From contig JAFURF010000006.1 in assembly GCA_017471965.1 (NCBI GenBank), forward strand, positions 62,001 to 126,000: a stretch of DNA of 64,000 nucleotides. The letters are read 5' to 3'. The translations under genes and the position numbers were made by a program. Positions 45,184 through 54,885 of the stretch are shown in pieces. The stretch comes from Bacteroidales bacterium. Lineage in GTDB: Bacteria; Bacteroidota; Bacteroidia; Bacteroidales; UBA932. Position 1 is the first letter of the stretch. Each line of letters starts with the position of its first letter. The notes beneath the pieces were generated by a model. That model was not told the DNA's origin. It did not search any database and saw nothing but the letters and a program-made list of their open reading frames with translations.

Positions 45184-46161
45184 CTACTCCATTACTATAT
45201 CACGGCTTGACTCGCCCCAGGAATTGATCTCTATATTGAACGACACCTGGTTACGGTCATACTCTCCATCAGGCGAACCGGAACCGAATCCAAGGAGTCT
45301 GATATTATCAATCAGGTACTCGTTGTTCGGCGCAAGAGCCGGAAGGTCTACTGCATAATATCCTGTCTCACCCAGGATGGTGGACTCGATTACAAGCCTT
45401 GTCTGTGATGTTGCCTTGCCTATCACATCACCGCTGTAGCAAAGAAGGGACAGATCGAGGCTATGAGGCTCATCACTGTCAACAAGGATGTTCAGGTCCT
45501 TATGGAACATGCCCAGAAGCAACGGATCTATGTCCTCCCCGATACCGGCACGATAGTACCACGGTCCGTTTCCCGTAATGTCACCGAAATAACTGATTCC
45601 CCCACACACTTCAGTAAGATAGACCTTCGTAATGCGGACCTCATGTACATTCAGCGCCTCGTTCCAGAATACGGGAGTAATGTTGCTTATCGTGATCCTC
45701 GAACACAGTCTGGACAGAACGACGTCAACCTTCGTGTCCGCAACGAACGAACCCGCCGCCTTTCCTGTCATGACATACAGGTCCTGGCTGTCCTCCAGAG
45801 AAGACTCCAGAAGCAATAGTTCAGAAAGATCCTTCACATCAGCCAGCCTCTCGTCGCTACAGTTCGCGACGAACCTTATGTCATGCTGAAGGCCCTTGCG
45901 GAGGGTCAGCCATGCTTCCGATCCGTTGAACTTCTGATAATGCACGATTTCGCCGCTCTCCCAGTCGAATACAAGCGCTGTAAGCGACTCGATATGGTCG
46001 CGAGGATCGATGTCCTCCGACTTCGTAGGGGCGTCGGCAAGGCCGGCACCGAAGCATACGAGCACGTCGCCAGTCTCCCCCTCCTTCTGTCCTGCGGGTG
46101 TGCGGGAGCAGGAAGAAAGCACTGCAACGGCAGCAAGCAATATGAATAACTTCCTTTTCAT
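45184..46161 (-). CDS. Fimbrillin-family (Mfa1/FimA-like) lipoprotein
   Basis: 325 residues with lipobox signal (LAAVAVLSSCS). The mature start GDVLVCFGAGLADAPTKSE and the later VDVVLSRLCSRITISNI strand are typical of FimA/Mfa-type shaft or accessory subunits, whose N-terminal strand is removed on assembly. Longer than the four fimbrillins upstream, so perhaps an adaptor. Confidence 0.72.
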   Translation of the reverse strand: MKRKLFILLAAVAVLSSCSRTPAGQKEGETGDVLVCFGAGLADAPTKSEDIDPRDHIESLTALVFDWESGEIVHYQKFNGSEAWLTLRKGLQHDIRFVANCSDERLADVKDLSELLLLESSLEDSQDLYVMTGKAAGSFVADTKVDVVLSRLCSRITISNITPVFWNEALNVHEVRITKVYLTEVCGGISYFGDITGNGPWYYRAGIGEDIDPLLLGMFHKDLNILVDSDEPHSLDLSLLCYSGDVIGKATSQTRLVIESTILGETGYYAVDLPALAPNNEYLIDNIRLLGFGSGSPDGEYDRNQVSFNIEINSWGESSRDIVME

Positions 46162-46185
46162 TCTGTAACAATATTTTGATTTGGA

Positions 46186-46208
46186 ACCCCGGGAATCATC
46201 CCTGACGC
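46186..46208 (-). terminator. Possible attenuator hairpin inside the fimbrial operon
   Basis: CCCCGGGA and TCCC/CCCGGG arms lie in the 90-bp gap between two fimbrillin genes; no T-run follows. It could tune the ratio of upstream to downstream subunits. Confidence 0.35.
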
Positions 46209-46251
46209 CCGGGATTAGATATTCATGTGCGCATCGTATGATGCCGACATG

Positions 46252-47154
46252 CTAGTTGAGTGTCACGTCCTGACTGGTAGCGCCCCAAGGAGTAACCGAT
46301 ACCGAGAACGCGATGTTCAATGCATCAGCATTAGGAAGACTGAGGTTGATGGTATTCTTCTTACCCATGTCAAGAACGATAGCGCCGGTCTGTCCGATTG
46401 CTGGTGTGCTCTTGGTGTAAGTCTCGATAAGTTGACCATCAATAAAGCACTCCCAAGAGACTGTGATCTGAACCTGGCCAGGAAGGAAGGTCATGACCTC
46501 ATTTACACTGGTTGCAGCAGAAGTAGACACAGGAAGATTGCCTGAATAATAGGCAACAGCAGCACCTGCACCACGCTCCCATGTGTTGTCAGCATATCTG
46601 TAGGTACCACCGTTAGGGGCAGTAACTGTGATTGACTTGAGGTAATAGTCCACATGAGGGTCAGTACCTGTGGCGGTGAACATCAACTGAGAAAGGATAT
46701 GCTCGAATGTCATAGCGACAGCACCGCTCTGAGCGGTCACGTTCTCCTTCTTTGCGACGATAAGGTCCTCAGAATTGTTCTGAGTGTACGCAAGAGTCGC
46801 AACGCCATTGTTGACTGTGATAGTGCGGCTTACAGGATGGCATGCATAGAAGTCCATCGACTTGCCTGTAGGATAATAGTACTTCTTTGCAGTCACATAC
46901 TCCGAACCGGACTTGCTTGCAAGTTCGTTGAAATAAGTGATCTGGTCAGAGATGATGCCGGCAACGTTGAATCCGGTAGACTCGAGGGTGGTCACGTCAG
47001 ACTCGCTCACTGCCTTGGTCGCACCAAGGTCAGAAACTCCGAATGTAATGAGGTCTTTCTCTGCAGGAGCCGGTGCCTGCTCAGGAGTGATGTTGTTCTT
47101 GTTACAAGAAACCATGGCTGCAACAGCCATCATGCAAATAAAAATCTTTTTCAT
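46252..47154 (-). CDS. Fimbrillin-family lipoprotein 4 of 4
   Basis: 300 residues from ATG 47154 (MKKIFICMMAVAAMVSCN). Mature sequence has TKAV early, AKKYYYPTGKSMDFYACHP, then MTFEHILSQLMFTATG and a terminal VTPWGATSQDVTL, the common pattern of gut fimbrillins. Last of four tandem paralogs. Extended starts upstream overlap the neighbouring gene and are not used. Confidence 0.78.
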   Translation of the reverse strand: MKKIFICMMAVAAMVSCNKNNITPEQAPAPAEKDLITFGVSDLGATKAVSESDVTTLESTGFNVAGIISDQITYFNELASKSGSEYVTAKKYYYPTGKSMDFYACHPVSRTITVNNGVATLAYTQNNSEDLIVAKKENVTAQSGAVAMTFEHILSQLMFTATGTDPHVDYYLKSITVTAPNGGTYRYADNTWERGAGAAVAYYSGNLPVSTSAATSVNEVMTFLPGQVQITVSWECFIDGQLIETYTKSTPAIGQTGAIVLDMGKKNTINLSLPNADALNIAFSVSVTPWGATSQDVTLN

Positions 47155-47183
47155 GGTATATGGATTATTTTGAATGGTTTGAC

Positions 47184-48017
47184 TTAACTCAATGTAACAC
47201 TGTGGTTCTGTGTGCCCCACGCGTTGAGAGATACAGACAGAGTTATCTCTGACGCCTCCTCACCTGCGGCAAATGAAGGTGTGGCCGTGATGTTATTGAT
47301 CTTGCCACCCACAAGACTTATGGTAGCAGTCTTTGTGAACGTCTTGACATACTCGCCACGGGTAAGAGTATAGGTCACGGTCACAGTCACATCCCCCGGA
47401 GCGACATACACGTCATTGCTGCCGTTCGACAGAGTGTGCGATACAGCGGATCCTCTAGACCAGGTACCATTCTTAACATTATAAGTACCTGAAACCGGAG
47501 CGCTCATGGTCACGGCGCTCACATTACTTACGGTATAACCTGACGGTGCGCTGACAGTAAAGGTGCCGACCCTGGCAAAGATGTGATTGAAAGTAAGACC
47601 GATCGCCTGCTTGTAGTTCGATGCGCTGTAGGCGCTGAAAGCAGCCACGATGTCGGTATTGGCATTCGCCACGGCGATTGTCGCTCCCTGCTGAGAATAC
47701 GTCATCGCTGCGTTCGACGCATAGAAAGCATACTTCTGGTCAGTGATAGGCCAGTACTTTGCAGTAAGGTAATTAGAACCGCTCTTAGTCACGGAAGAAA
47801 TCGACCATACCTGTGTCGCTGTAGAGGTGTTTTCGGCGATCACGTTGAACGTGTTCAAAGAAGTGACGGCAGTAGCCTTGGTCTCAACATTGAAGTCGAG
47901 GTCCCCTTCCACCTGGAAGGCAATCTCCTTAGCAGTGACATCGTCACATACCACAGCCTCCTTCTGACATGAAATCAGGGCGGCCAGTCCAAAGATTAAA
48001 AATGAAAGTCTCTTCAT
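47184..48017 (-). CDS. Fimbrillin-family lipoprotein 3 of 4
   Basis: 277 residues from ATG 48017 (MKRLSFLIFGLAALISCQ). Shares with its neighbours ETKATAVTSL, YLTAKYWPITDQKYAFYAS, LTFNHIFARVGTFTVSAP and a final SLNAWGTQNHSVTLS. Probably a fimbrial shaft or tip subunit processed after export. Confidence 0.78.
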   Translation of the reverse strand: MKRLSFLIFGLAALISCQKEAVVCDDVTAKEIAFQVEGDLDFNVETKATAVTSLNTFNVIAENTSTATQVWSISSVTKSGSNYLTAKYWPITDQKYAFYASNAAMTYSQQGATIAVANANTDIVAAFSAYSASNYKQAIGLTFNHIFARVGTFTVSAPSGYTVSNVSAVTMSAPVSGTYNVKNGTWSRGSAVSHTLSNGSNDVYVAPGDVTVTVTYTLTRGEYVKTFTKTATISLVGGKINNITATPSFAAGEEASEITLSVSLNAWGTQNHSVTLS

Positions 48018-48031
48018 GTTATAAAATGTAT

Positions 48032-48865
48032 TTAAGATATTGTTGGCGTAATTGTATTCGTACCCCATGCATTGAGGGTAGTCGAGATGACAATCTCCTG
48101 AGCGCCGCTGGCGCCGTAACTTGCAGAGATGTTGTTTATTTTGCCTGCAACAAGCGTCACGTCCGCCGAAGCCGAGAAGGATGCCGAATAATCCCCGTAA
48201 CTCTTTGTTCCGGAAACCGTGACCGTATATGTGCCAGGCACAAGATACATGTCCTGAACCATCGTAGTGGAACCAAGTGCTGTAAGACCGCTCCATGCTC
48301 CGGTATAAAGATTATATGTCCCGGCAGTACCGCCACCGGTCTTCGACTGGATCTTGTACGTCAGATTGCTCAAGGTATAACTATTGGAGGACGAGCAGGA
48401 GAACGTCCCTATCCTGGCGAAGACATGGTTCATCGTCACTGACGGAGCAGTAGATGTAGAGGCGGTCGTCAGACCTACGATCACGTCCGTCGCATTTGTC
48501 GCGGCCACTGTACAGCCTGCAGCATTGAAGGTCATGCCGACATTCGACACATAATAGTTATATGGCGTAGGAGTCGTGGTCTGAAACAGACCGGTACTGA
48601 TCTTACCGCCAGAAACCGACTTCGAGACTGATGCCATCTGACTGGTCTGAGTGTTGGACGAACCGCTGGTTACGGCGATGTAAAGGCTGGAAGGCACCGA
48701 TGTCACGGCTGTCGCCTTGCTTGTCACGGACATGTCCAGCGAGCACTCGTCAACGGCAATCACCACCTCCCTGCCGGATACGGAAACATCCTGCGGAAGA
48801 TCCTTGGTGCAGGACGCAAGGACAAGCGCCGAAAGCGCACACATGATTATATAAGTTCTTCTCAT
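48032..48865 (-). CDS. Fimbrillin-family lipoprotein 2 of 4
   Basis: 277 residues from ATG 48865 (MRRTYIIMCALSALVLASC). Same layout: TSKATAVTSVPS, YNYYVSNVGMTF, VTMNHVFARIGTFSCSSS, then LNAWGTNTITPTIS. It lies 14 bp before the third paralog. More diverged in the central region than copies 1 and 3. Confidence 0.76.
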   Translation of the reverse strand: MRRTYIIMCALSALVLASCTKDLPQDVSVSGREVVIAVDECSLDMSVTSKATAVTSVPSSLYIAVTSGSSNTQTSQMASVSKSVSGGKISTGLFQTTTPTPYNYYVSNVGMTFNAAGCTVAATNATDVIVGLTTASTSTAPSVTMNHVFARIGTFSCSSSNSYTLSNLTYKIQSKTGGGTAGTYNLYTGAWSGLTALGSTTMVQDMYLVPGTYTVTVSGTKSYGDYSASFSASADVTLVAGKINNISASYGASGAQEIVISTTLNAWGTNTITPTIS

Positions 48866-48894
48866 TTCAATGAATGTTTTTAGATTCGACATGA

Positions 48895-49749
48895 CTACAT
48901 TCCTTCATCGACGTTGCCACCGCCTTCCCATGGGTCTATCACCACCCCTCCATCAGGGGCTCCGGACGAATTGCCGTCAGGAAGATTGAGAACGATGTTG
49001 TTCGTCTTGCCCGCAACAAGCGTCACAGATACGGACTTGGAGAACGCTTCCGTATAACTGTCCTTGCTCAGCGTATATGCCAGAGTCAATGTATAAGTTC
49101 CCGGCACGACATAAGTGCCTGCAGACGCAGTTGAATTCAATGAGGTGGTCAAGGTCGACTGTGAGCCTGCGCTCTTTGATGACCATGTACCTGAATAGAT
49201 CTTATAATAACCGGAAACATACGGAGTCATCTTCACGGAAAGCCCGCTTACAGAATAACCGCTTGGCGCCGATACCTTGCAGTAACCGAGTTTGGCGAAT
49301 ATATGATTGAAGGTAAGCCCGATTGTCTGCTTGTAATCCGAAGCGTTATATGCCCTGTATGCGACCACCACGTCGGTGCTGTTTGACGCTGACACGTAGG
49401 CACCGTTAGACGCGGCGGTAATGGTGTTGTTCGATGCATAGAAGCCGTACTTCGCATCGCTCGACGGCCAGTACTTCGAACCATAATAATACGAACCGCT
49501 CTTGCTGAACTGCTTATTAAACTGCGAGGTCTCGGACGAACCCATCGTGCCCGTGATGCACATCACGTTGAATGACGACAGCGACGTCACGTCCGCCCTG
49601 GTATCGACATCCATGCTGCTGAAGCAGATCTCGTCGTCAGACAATACCGTGCTTATCTCATTGTCGAACGATACGTCCTGCGACTCCTTCTGACAGGAAG
49701 CGACCGCCATGAGGCAGCATAGGACTACACCTAACTTTCTGTTTGTCAT
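48895..49749 (-). CDS. Fimbrillin-family lipoprotein 1 of 4
   Basis: 284 residues from ATG 49749 (MTNRKLGVVLCCLMAVASC); another ATG at 49755. Contains DTRADVTSLSSFNV, YYYGSKYWPSSDAKYGFYAS, LTFNHIFAKLGYCKVSAPSG like copy 3. The end differs: a Gly-rich acidic tail (PWEGGGNVDEG) replaces the usual WG strand, so it may not polymerise the same way. Confidence 0.76.
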   Translation of the reverse strand: MTNRKLGVVLCCLMAVASCQKESQDVSFDNEISTVLSDDEICFSSMDVDTRADVTSLSSFNVMCITGTMGSSETSQFNKQFSKSGSYYYGSKYWPSSDAKYGFYASNNTITAASNGAYVSASNSTDVVVAYRAYNASDYKQTIGLTFNHIFAKLGYCKVSAPSGYSVSGLSVKMTPYVSGYYKIYSGTWSSKSAGSQSTLTTSLNSTASAGTYVVPGTYTLTLAYTLSKDSYTEAFSKSVSVTLVAGKTNNIVLNLPDGNSSGAPDGGVVIDPWEGGGNVDEGM

Positions 49750-49756
49750 ATTCATA

Positions 49757-51769
49757 TTAAAATCCATAATCAAATTCATCTTCCGGTTCTGCATTCAGAT
49801 TGTACTTCCTAATCAATGCGGCTATCTCTGGGTCGAGGTTTCCTCTATGGACATAAGACCCGTCCTGCCTGCATGACGTGAGATAACGCTCGACAGCCTT
49901 CTTCTCCTCGCCGAATCTTGAATAGACGACGGCCATCATGTAGTTGACCTGCGGAGTCTCCGGCAGTTTCTCAAGTATGTTCATCGCCGATATATTCCTG
50001 TCGAGAGCGACATATGCAATCGCCGCATTGTAATCATTATATTGTCCAAGTATCGAAACAGCCCCTTCGTAGTCCCTGTCCTCGAGCATCTGCACTCCCG
50101 CCATATAGACCGAATCAAGCACTGTGGTGTGCACGGTGTCCTTCACCATGTCCCTGCGGTGCAGGAAGAAACGGAACTGGACGTTCCTCAGTTTCGGATA
50201 CAGGTCCTTCTTCATGTGAGCATAGAAAGGATACGACTTGAGATGCTGTTCCCTGTCATCAAGGTTCCTGATCTCCCTGCTATCCGAATAAACCGCCTTC
50301 TCGCTTTCGTTCATCCTCTCGTCATTCTCCACAAGTACGTCAAGATAAGACCAGTTCTCACCGCCGTTTAAAGACTTGAACGTGATGTCAGGAATGTTCC
50401 TTCCCACCTTGGACATTGACGATTCCGTCATGTCGTCTCCGACGACTATGAGCATGCCTGCCGTCCTGTCGATGGAGTCACGCAGCATCCTCACCTCCCT
50501 GTCGAAATGTCTCTCGATCGCACCGGCCCTGGACTTGCAGAGTCTGTTGTTGAGAGTGACGGATCCCTCTGGCGAAGCATATGCGGCAATGGTAATGGAG
50601 TCAAGGACGAATTCGTCGTCAGTCATCAGTCTCCTTAGATTCCTGCTTATGTTATCCATCTGGGCGGCATTCTCGCCCAATGAGAAATCAATGTCAGAAC
50701 CTCCCGCCTTGAACTCGATCTGCCATGTGGCGTCAACCTCAGCCTGCCTTTCGATAACTCTGGTCAGATACCTAGGCGTCTTGTTCACGAACGACGATAT
50801 CGATGACACGTAATATGTCAGAGGTTCAGTCTCAGGTATGCTGTACAATCTCCTGTCAGCCTGATACATCTCACCCTGAAGTGAAATGTCGATCTTCTTC
50901 AAACCCTTCCGGGTACGTACCGGCTGCACATAAGTATAGACAAAGTCACCCTCGGCATTACGTATGACCGTATCAAGCCTGACGCCTGTGGTGACGATAG
51001 GCGACTTGACGTACTTGGCGTACATCTTATCCCTTTTGGCTATACGCCTTTCGTTCATCTTCCTTGCATAACGGTTTGTATAATGGTCTATCGCCATCTT
51101 CTCGGATACGCCGAAATAAGACAGGAACTGCTGCTCTGAAACATACGACGAGTCTGTCTTGAAGTAATAGATCTGAGGCATGTTCCTCTGAAGGAATATC
51201 TCAAGATTCCTCAAGTCTATGAATTTGGTAGTGTCGGAAACGATCTTCGAAAGGAATCTCTCGTATCTCTCATATCCCCTTAATTGCTCCTTCCTGTATC
51301 CGGAACCGGTAACGATAACCTTCTCCAGATTCACGGTATCCTCAAGAATACGCATCTGAGGATAGAAACGAAGTTGCCAGTCCTCGGAAACCAGCGATTG
51401 AGGAACCCTGACTTCAAATTCGAGGTCGATGTTGCCGTGACGTTCCGCCACGTTCCTGAACCTTGCGGTCACGAATGCGGCCTGCAGTTCCTGGTGCGCG
51501 ACCATCTCGCCTGTCTCCTCGTCCTTGATTGCCTTCATGAGGACCATCTCGTGACCGTCGATGTTGACCGTCATGGTATCGGACGATACGGGAGCGGCCA
51601 TGGCAATGCTGTCGTCAAGGAACGACGTCTCGTCTATGCGAGACTGCGGGAGAGTGAGCATGATGCCGGTATTCTCCTGCCTGATATGATTCAGACGCCG
51701 TGTCTGACCGCAGCCTGACAGCATCAGAAGCAGCATCGCCGCCGCCAAATGTATCTCTTTGATCTTCAT
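49757..51769 (-). CDS. DUF3868/OmpA-like fimbrial operon protein
   Basis: 670 residues with lipobox signal (MLLLMLSGCG). Same motif order as the paralog at 41,524: FVTARFRNVAERHGNIDLEF, QLRGYERYERFL, then an OmpA-like stretch (FKAGGSDIDFSLGENAAQMD, AAYASPEGSVTLNNRLCKSR) and C-terminal helices. Sits between DUF3575 and the four fimbrillins; probably envelope scaffold. Confidence 0.75.
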   Translation of the reverse strand: MKIKEIHLAAAMLLLMLSGCGQTRRLNHIRQENTGIMLTLPQSRIDETSFLDDSIAMAAPVSSDTMTVNIDGHEMVLMKAIKDEETGEMVAHQELQAAFVTARFRNVAERHGNIDLEFEVRVPQSLVSEDWQLRFYPQMRILEDTVNLEKVIVTGSGYRKEQLRGYERYERFLSKIVSDTTKFIDLRNLEIFLQRNMPQIYYFKTDSSYVSEQQFLSYFGVSEKMAIDHYTNRYARKMNERRIAKRDKMYAKYVKSPIVTTGVRLDTVIRNAEGDFVYTYVQPVRTRKGLKKIDISLQGEMYQADRRLYSIPETEPLTYYVSSISSFVNKTPRYLTRVIERQAEVDATWQIEFKAGGSDIDFSLGENAAQMDNISRNLRRLMTDDEFVLDSITIAAYASPEGSVTLNNRLCKSRAGAIERHFDREVRMLRDSIDRTAGMLIVVGDDMTESSMSKVGRNIPDITFKSLNGGENWSYLDVLVENDERMNESEKAVYSDSREIRNLDDREQHLKSYPFYAHMKKDLYPKLRNVQFRFFLHRRDMVKDTVHTTVLDSVYMAGVQMLEDRDYEGAVSILGQYNDYNAAIAYVALDRNISAMNILEKLPETPQVNYMMAVVYSRFGEEKKAVERYLTSCRQDGSYVHRGNLDPEIAALIRKYNLNAEPEDEFDYGF

Positions 51770-51779
51770 CGGCAGGAGT

Positions 51780-52466
51780 CTAGAAAATGAACATTACACT
51801 TACGAACACTTCATCCGGCAGCAGGAAGAACTTTCCTGACGGCTCCTCGGAACCGTCAAGCCTGTCCACCCTTTTTCCGCAATCCGGACAAGCCTCTGTG
51901 CCTTCATAAGCCTTATAGAGTTTATATCCGCTCCAGAATCCCAGACCGAAGTCTATGTTTAGCCACGATCTCAACTGGATCGAATGACCCGCAGCCAGAG
52001 CGAGGCCGAAAGCATCACCCTCCTCCTTTCTATAGATGTTCGTCAACGACCTCTGGGAGTACTCCTCATACTGTCCGCCGGCAGAGAACCACCAGCCCGA
52101 ATAGACATACCATGGCCAGAAACGCACCCCGGCACTATACTCCTGCGAACACTGACGGTTCTTCCTCATCGGATCCTCTTCCCTGAATGTCCAGTTGTTG
52201 TACTTGGTCATCGCCTCGACAGACCATCGTCTTCCGAAGGAATACTGGATGTCAAGATTTGGGGTAAGGAACCATCCCAGGTCGACTATGTTGGTGGAGA
52301 TTGCAAATCTTGCGGTGTTCTCGCTCGCACGGAATGTCTGCTTTCTTTCCTTCACCGTGTCAGAAACCACTGCGGTAGAATCGTTGGATTCTGTTCCGGA
52401 CTGTTGCGCAGATGCCCCGAAAGCGGCAACGAAAAGGAATGCGATACTGAATATTAAAGACTTCAT
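51780..52466 (-). CDS. DUF3575 outer-membrane beta-barrel protein
   Basis: 228 residues from ATG 52466 (MKSLIFSIAFLFVAAFGASAQ signal peptide). Barrel-like strands (RWSVEAMTKYNNWTFREEDP, RFWPWYVYSGWWFSAGG), EACPDCGKRVD and terminal VSVMFIF match the paralog at 43,501. It has 40 extra polar residues after the signal. First gene of the first fimbrial operon. Confidence 0.8.
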   Translation of the reverse strand: MKSLIFSIAFLFVAAFGASAQQSGTESNDSTAVVSDTVKERKQTFRASENTARFAISTNIVDLGWFLTPNLDIQYSFGRRWSVEAMTKYNNWTFREEDPMRKNRQCSQEYSAGVRFWPWYVYSGWWFSAGGQYEEYSQRSLTNIYRKEEGDAFGLALAAGHSIQLRSWLNIDFGLGFWSGYKLYKAYEGTEACPDCGKRVDRLDGSEEPSGKFFLLPDEVFVSVMFIF

Positions 52467-52494
52467 ATACATCAATCTGTCATTTTTTATGGTG

Positions 52495-52560
52495 CAAATA
52501 TATTACTTATTACAATAAATTGCAATGATTTGTTATTATTTTGCAACGGTTGGTTATTTT
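52495..52560 (-). promoter_or_regulatory. Promoter and shared operator of the first fimbrial operon
   Basis: On the - strand TTG (52525-52523), 20-bp spacer, TATATTTG (52502-52495): a perfect Bacteroidetes promoter. Bases 52560-52517 match 6714-6757 on the + strand with few differences (AAAATAACCAA, GTTG, AAAATAATAACAAATC, TTGCAATT). Confidence 0.8.
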
Positions 52561-52675
52561 CACATTGGTCAATTAAGAGATTCTCCCGGGAATACTACCT
52601 ACCTCTCAGTGGGAAAGAATCACATCAACAGATGGACACGACATAAAGGGTAATTGATGCAAATACGAAATAAAA

Positions 52676-52707
52676 TTCCCCACGCATCCTAACTGATGTG
52701 TGGGGAA
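52676..52707 (-). terminator. Terminator of the transfer operon
   Basis: TTCCCCAC (52676-52683) pairs with GTGGGGAA (52700-52707), with inner CAT/ATG pairs; T-rich on the - strand just after the stem. It ends the operon that runs from 63.9 kb. Confidence 0.8.
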
Positions 52708-52731
52708 ACAATTTCATGTGTTCCGTAAAAA

Positions 52732-54842
52732 CTAATCGTATGAAAATTCAAACGGCAAACATTCAAATGCGTTATAAACATCTAAAGAAGCCTTATCAAT
52801 CGGCACAAAATCATTTTCAACATAAGCCCAAACTTTATCTGCCGAATACTGTGTACTCGTCCATAAATACTGAAAATTACCCTCATTATTTATATCCATA
52901 CTATAAAAGTATTTCATAAATTCCGCAAACTTATCCCAATATTCAAAAAACAGAACTAATTCACCAACTGATGGAAGATAACCCCCATAAAAATAATAGG
53001 AAGTCCATGGGAATTCTGCCAAGCCCTGATTCAAAGCATACATAATCGCTTCCGTGTTTTCTTTACCTGCAAAATCGGAAAGTGCAGTCTCTCTATCCTG
53101 CGTAGTAAATACTCCATCAACCAGAAAGGCAGATGTTGACCACGCCTCACCAGACCAACCACCAAGAGATAAGGCAACAACGTGAGTACCATCTCCAAAA
53201 ACAAATGATAAATTATCAGTAGGATTGCCGTACCCTGGAAGTATCAAGTTAGATCTGTTATAACGATTTTCATTTCCTATATAATAAGCACAACCTTTAA
53301 GGGCACTGTGATTACCGACACAAAAACATAAACCGAAAGAAGTTTCATCTGAAGAATGAAGTAGAATCTCTCCCCTTGCGGACAACTCAACCACATAATA
53401 TGACCCGTCAGGATGAGGTGTGCTTGACAGATAACTGAAACGTGAAGGTAACAGTGTTGGGCTATTATAATCCAATAACGACAGATATTCATTTATCTGA
53501 TCTCTGTACTTGCAAACTAAAAGCAACTCTCCTACGGACGGAATATAAGGGAAATTACCATTCCTAGCAGGATTCTGATTCGATATGTTAGCGAGAGGGA
53601 ATTGGTTCAAATCGTCAAAAAATGGCAATTTCATCTTTTCAAAATTATCATAACCAGAAAAGTCTAGATTCGGATCAGCCACGGTCCAATCAGATTCAAG
53701 TGACACATACGTACTATAATCTGAATTAATTAACCATTTTGAGTTAAGAACAAAAGAATGAACTCCATCACCAACACAAACACCTACCGCTTGCGAAAAA
53801 GGATATGTCTGTAGACGCTTTGTAATATCCGTAATTTCCAATGTACCGTCATCAAACAGAACTGCAGCGCCAATCCCAGAATAAACTGGTTTTTGACCCA
53901 AATCTAGCGAGTTATCATTCTCTTCATAGTCTTCCATAGTCAATCCCGTCTGAACAGCCTCAATAGTGATCTCCGGAAGTTCCTGCAAAGGCGACGCTGT
54001 TCCCTCCTGATAAACATTCAACACATAATTTACATGAGCATTCGGCTTAAGACCTGAAATATTTACAGTATAATAACTGGCTTTACCAAATAATTCTACA
54101 TACAGAACAAGTTTGGCATTTTCACCATAACAATACAATTCAATATCTACCGGATTATCTGCATTATTTTCCAAAGGTACAGACATTCTACAAAAAAGAA
54201 AATCCCAATATCCATCCAGGTTTTCGCATGCGCCATCATTATTTAAAATTGCTCTTCCACGAACCGAGTCATAAACCTGCGCTAAAAACGCAGTATAGAT
54301 ATAAGGATTAGATTCATTATATACTTCAGGCAATCTTAAATTTATGCTGGAGACAGTAATCTTACTGACATAGCGCTTCATTTCAATAGATATTGTATTT
54401 TCCTCAGAATCTAATTCCTCGGACTCTCCGTAACACTGAAAAGAAGTAAGGCTTTCTTCTGACAAGAAAATATCATTCGGTTCGTCAATCAGTTCACCCA
54501 TATTACCATAGGCTATAATGTAGTATTTATATTCCACATCACTGTTGAAGATGAAATCAACACGAATGTCAGAAACATCAGTCGTATAAAGACGCTTATA
54601 TATTGAAGGCCTGTCATCATCAACACTCCGATAAATAAAAAGAGTCGCGTCGTCTATAAAAGAGGCATCAGCCTTTGTAGCCTCATTACTCAGGTTTACG
54701 TCAAGGGTCTTAACGTAATCTCCTTCTGAGAGTATCAGATCCTCTCCCCCCCCGATACAGAAGGACTGAAAACCTGCTTCTGGCAAGACGCTCCAATAAG
54801 GAACAGCGCGGCCATGGCCGCTAATGTTAGATATCGTTTCAT
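52732..54842 (-). pseudogene. FISUMP-type tip lipoprotein frameshifted at a G8 tract (candidate phase-variable)
   Basis: ATG 54842 starts MKRYLTLAAMAALFLIGASC with lipobox, nearly identical at DNA level to the 5' end of the tip gene at 40,672. That frame ends after about 36 residues because of a run of eight G (54753-54746 on the - strand). The -1/+1 frame carries the rest to 52,732: MKRYVSKITV, SVGELLLVCKYRDQ and SVGELVLFFEYWDKFAEF, then YLWTSTQYS, two FISUMP-like units. G9 or G6 would restore a ~703-residue lipoprotein. The body is clearly more AT-rich than its neighbours. Placed last in the transfer operon, 44 bp after traN. Confidence 0.75.
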
Positions 54843-54885
54843 AAAATAAAATAATTAAGGTTAATATGATTGTCAAGACTCATCG

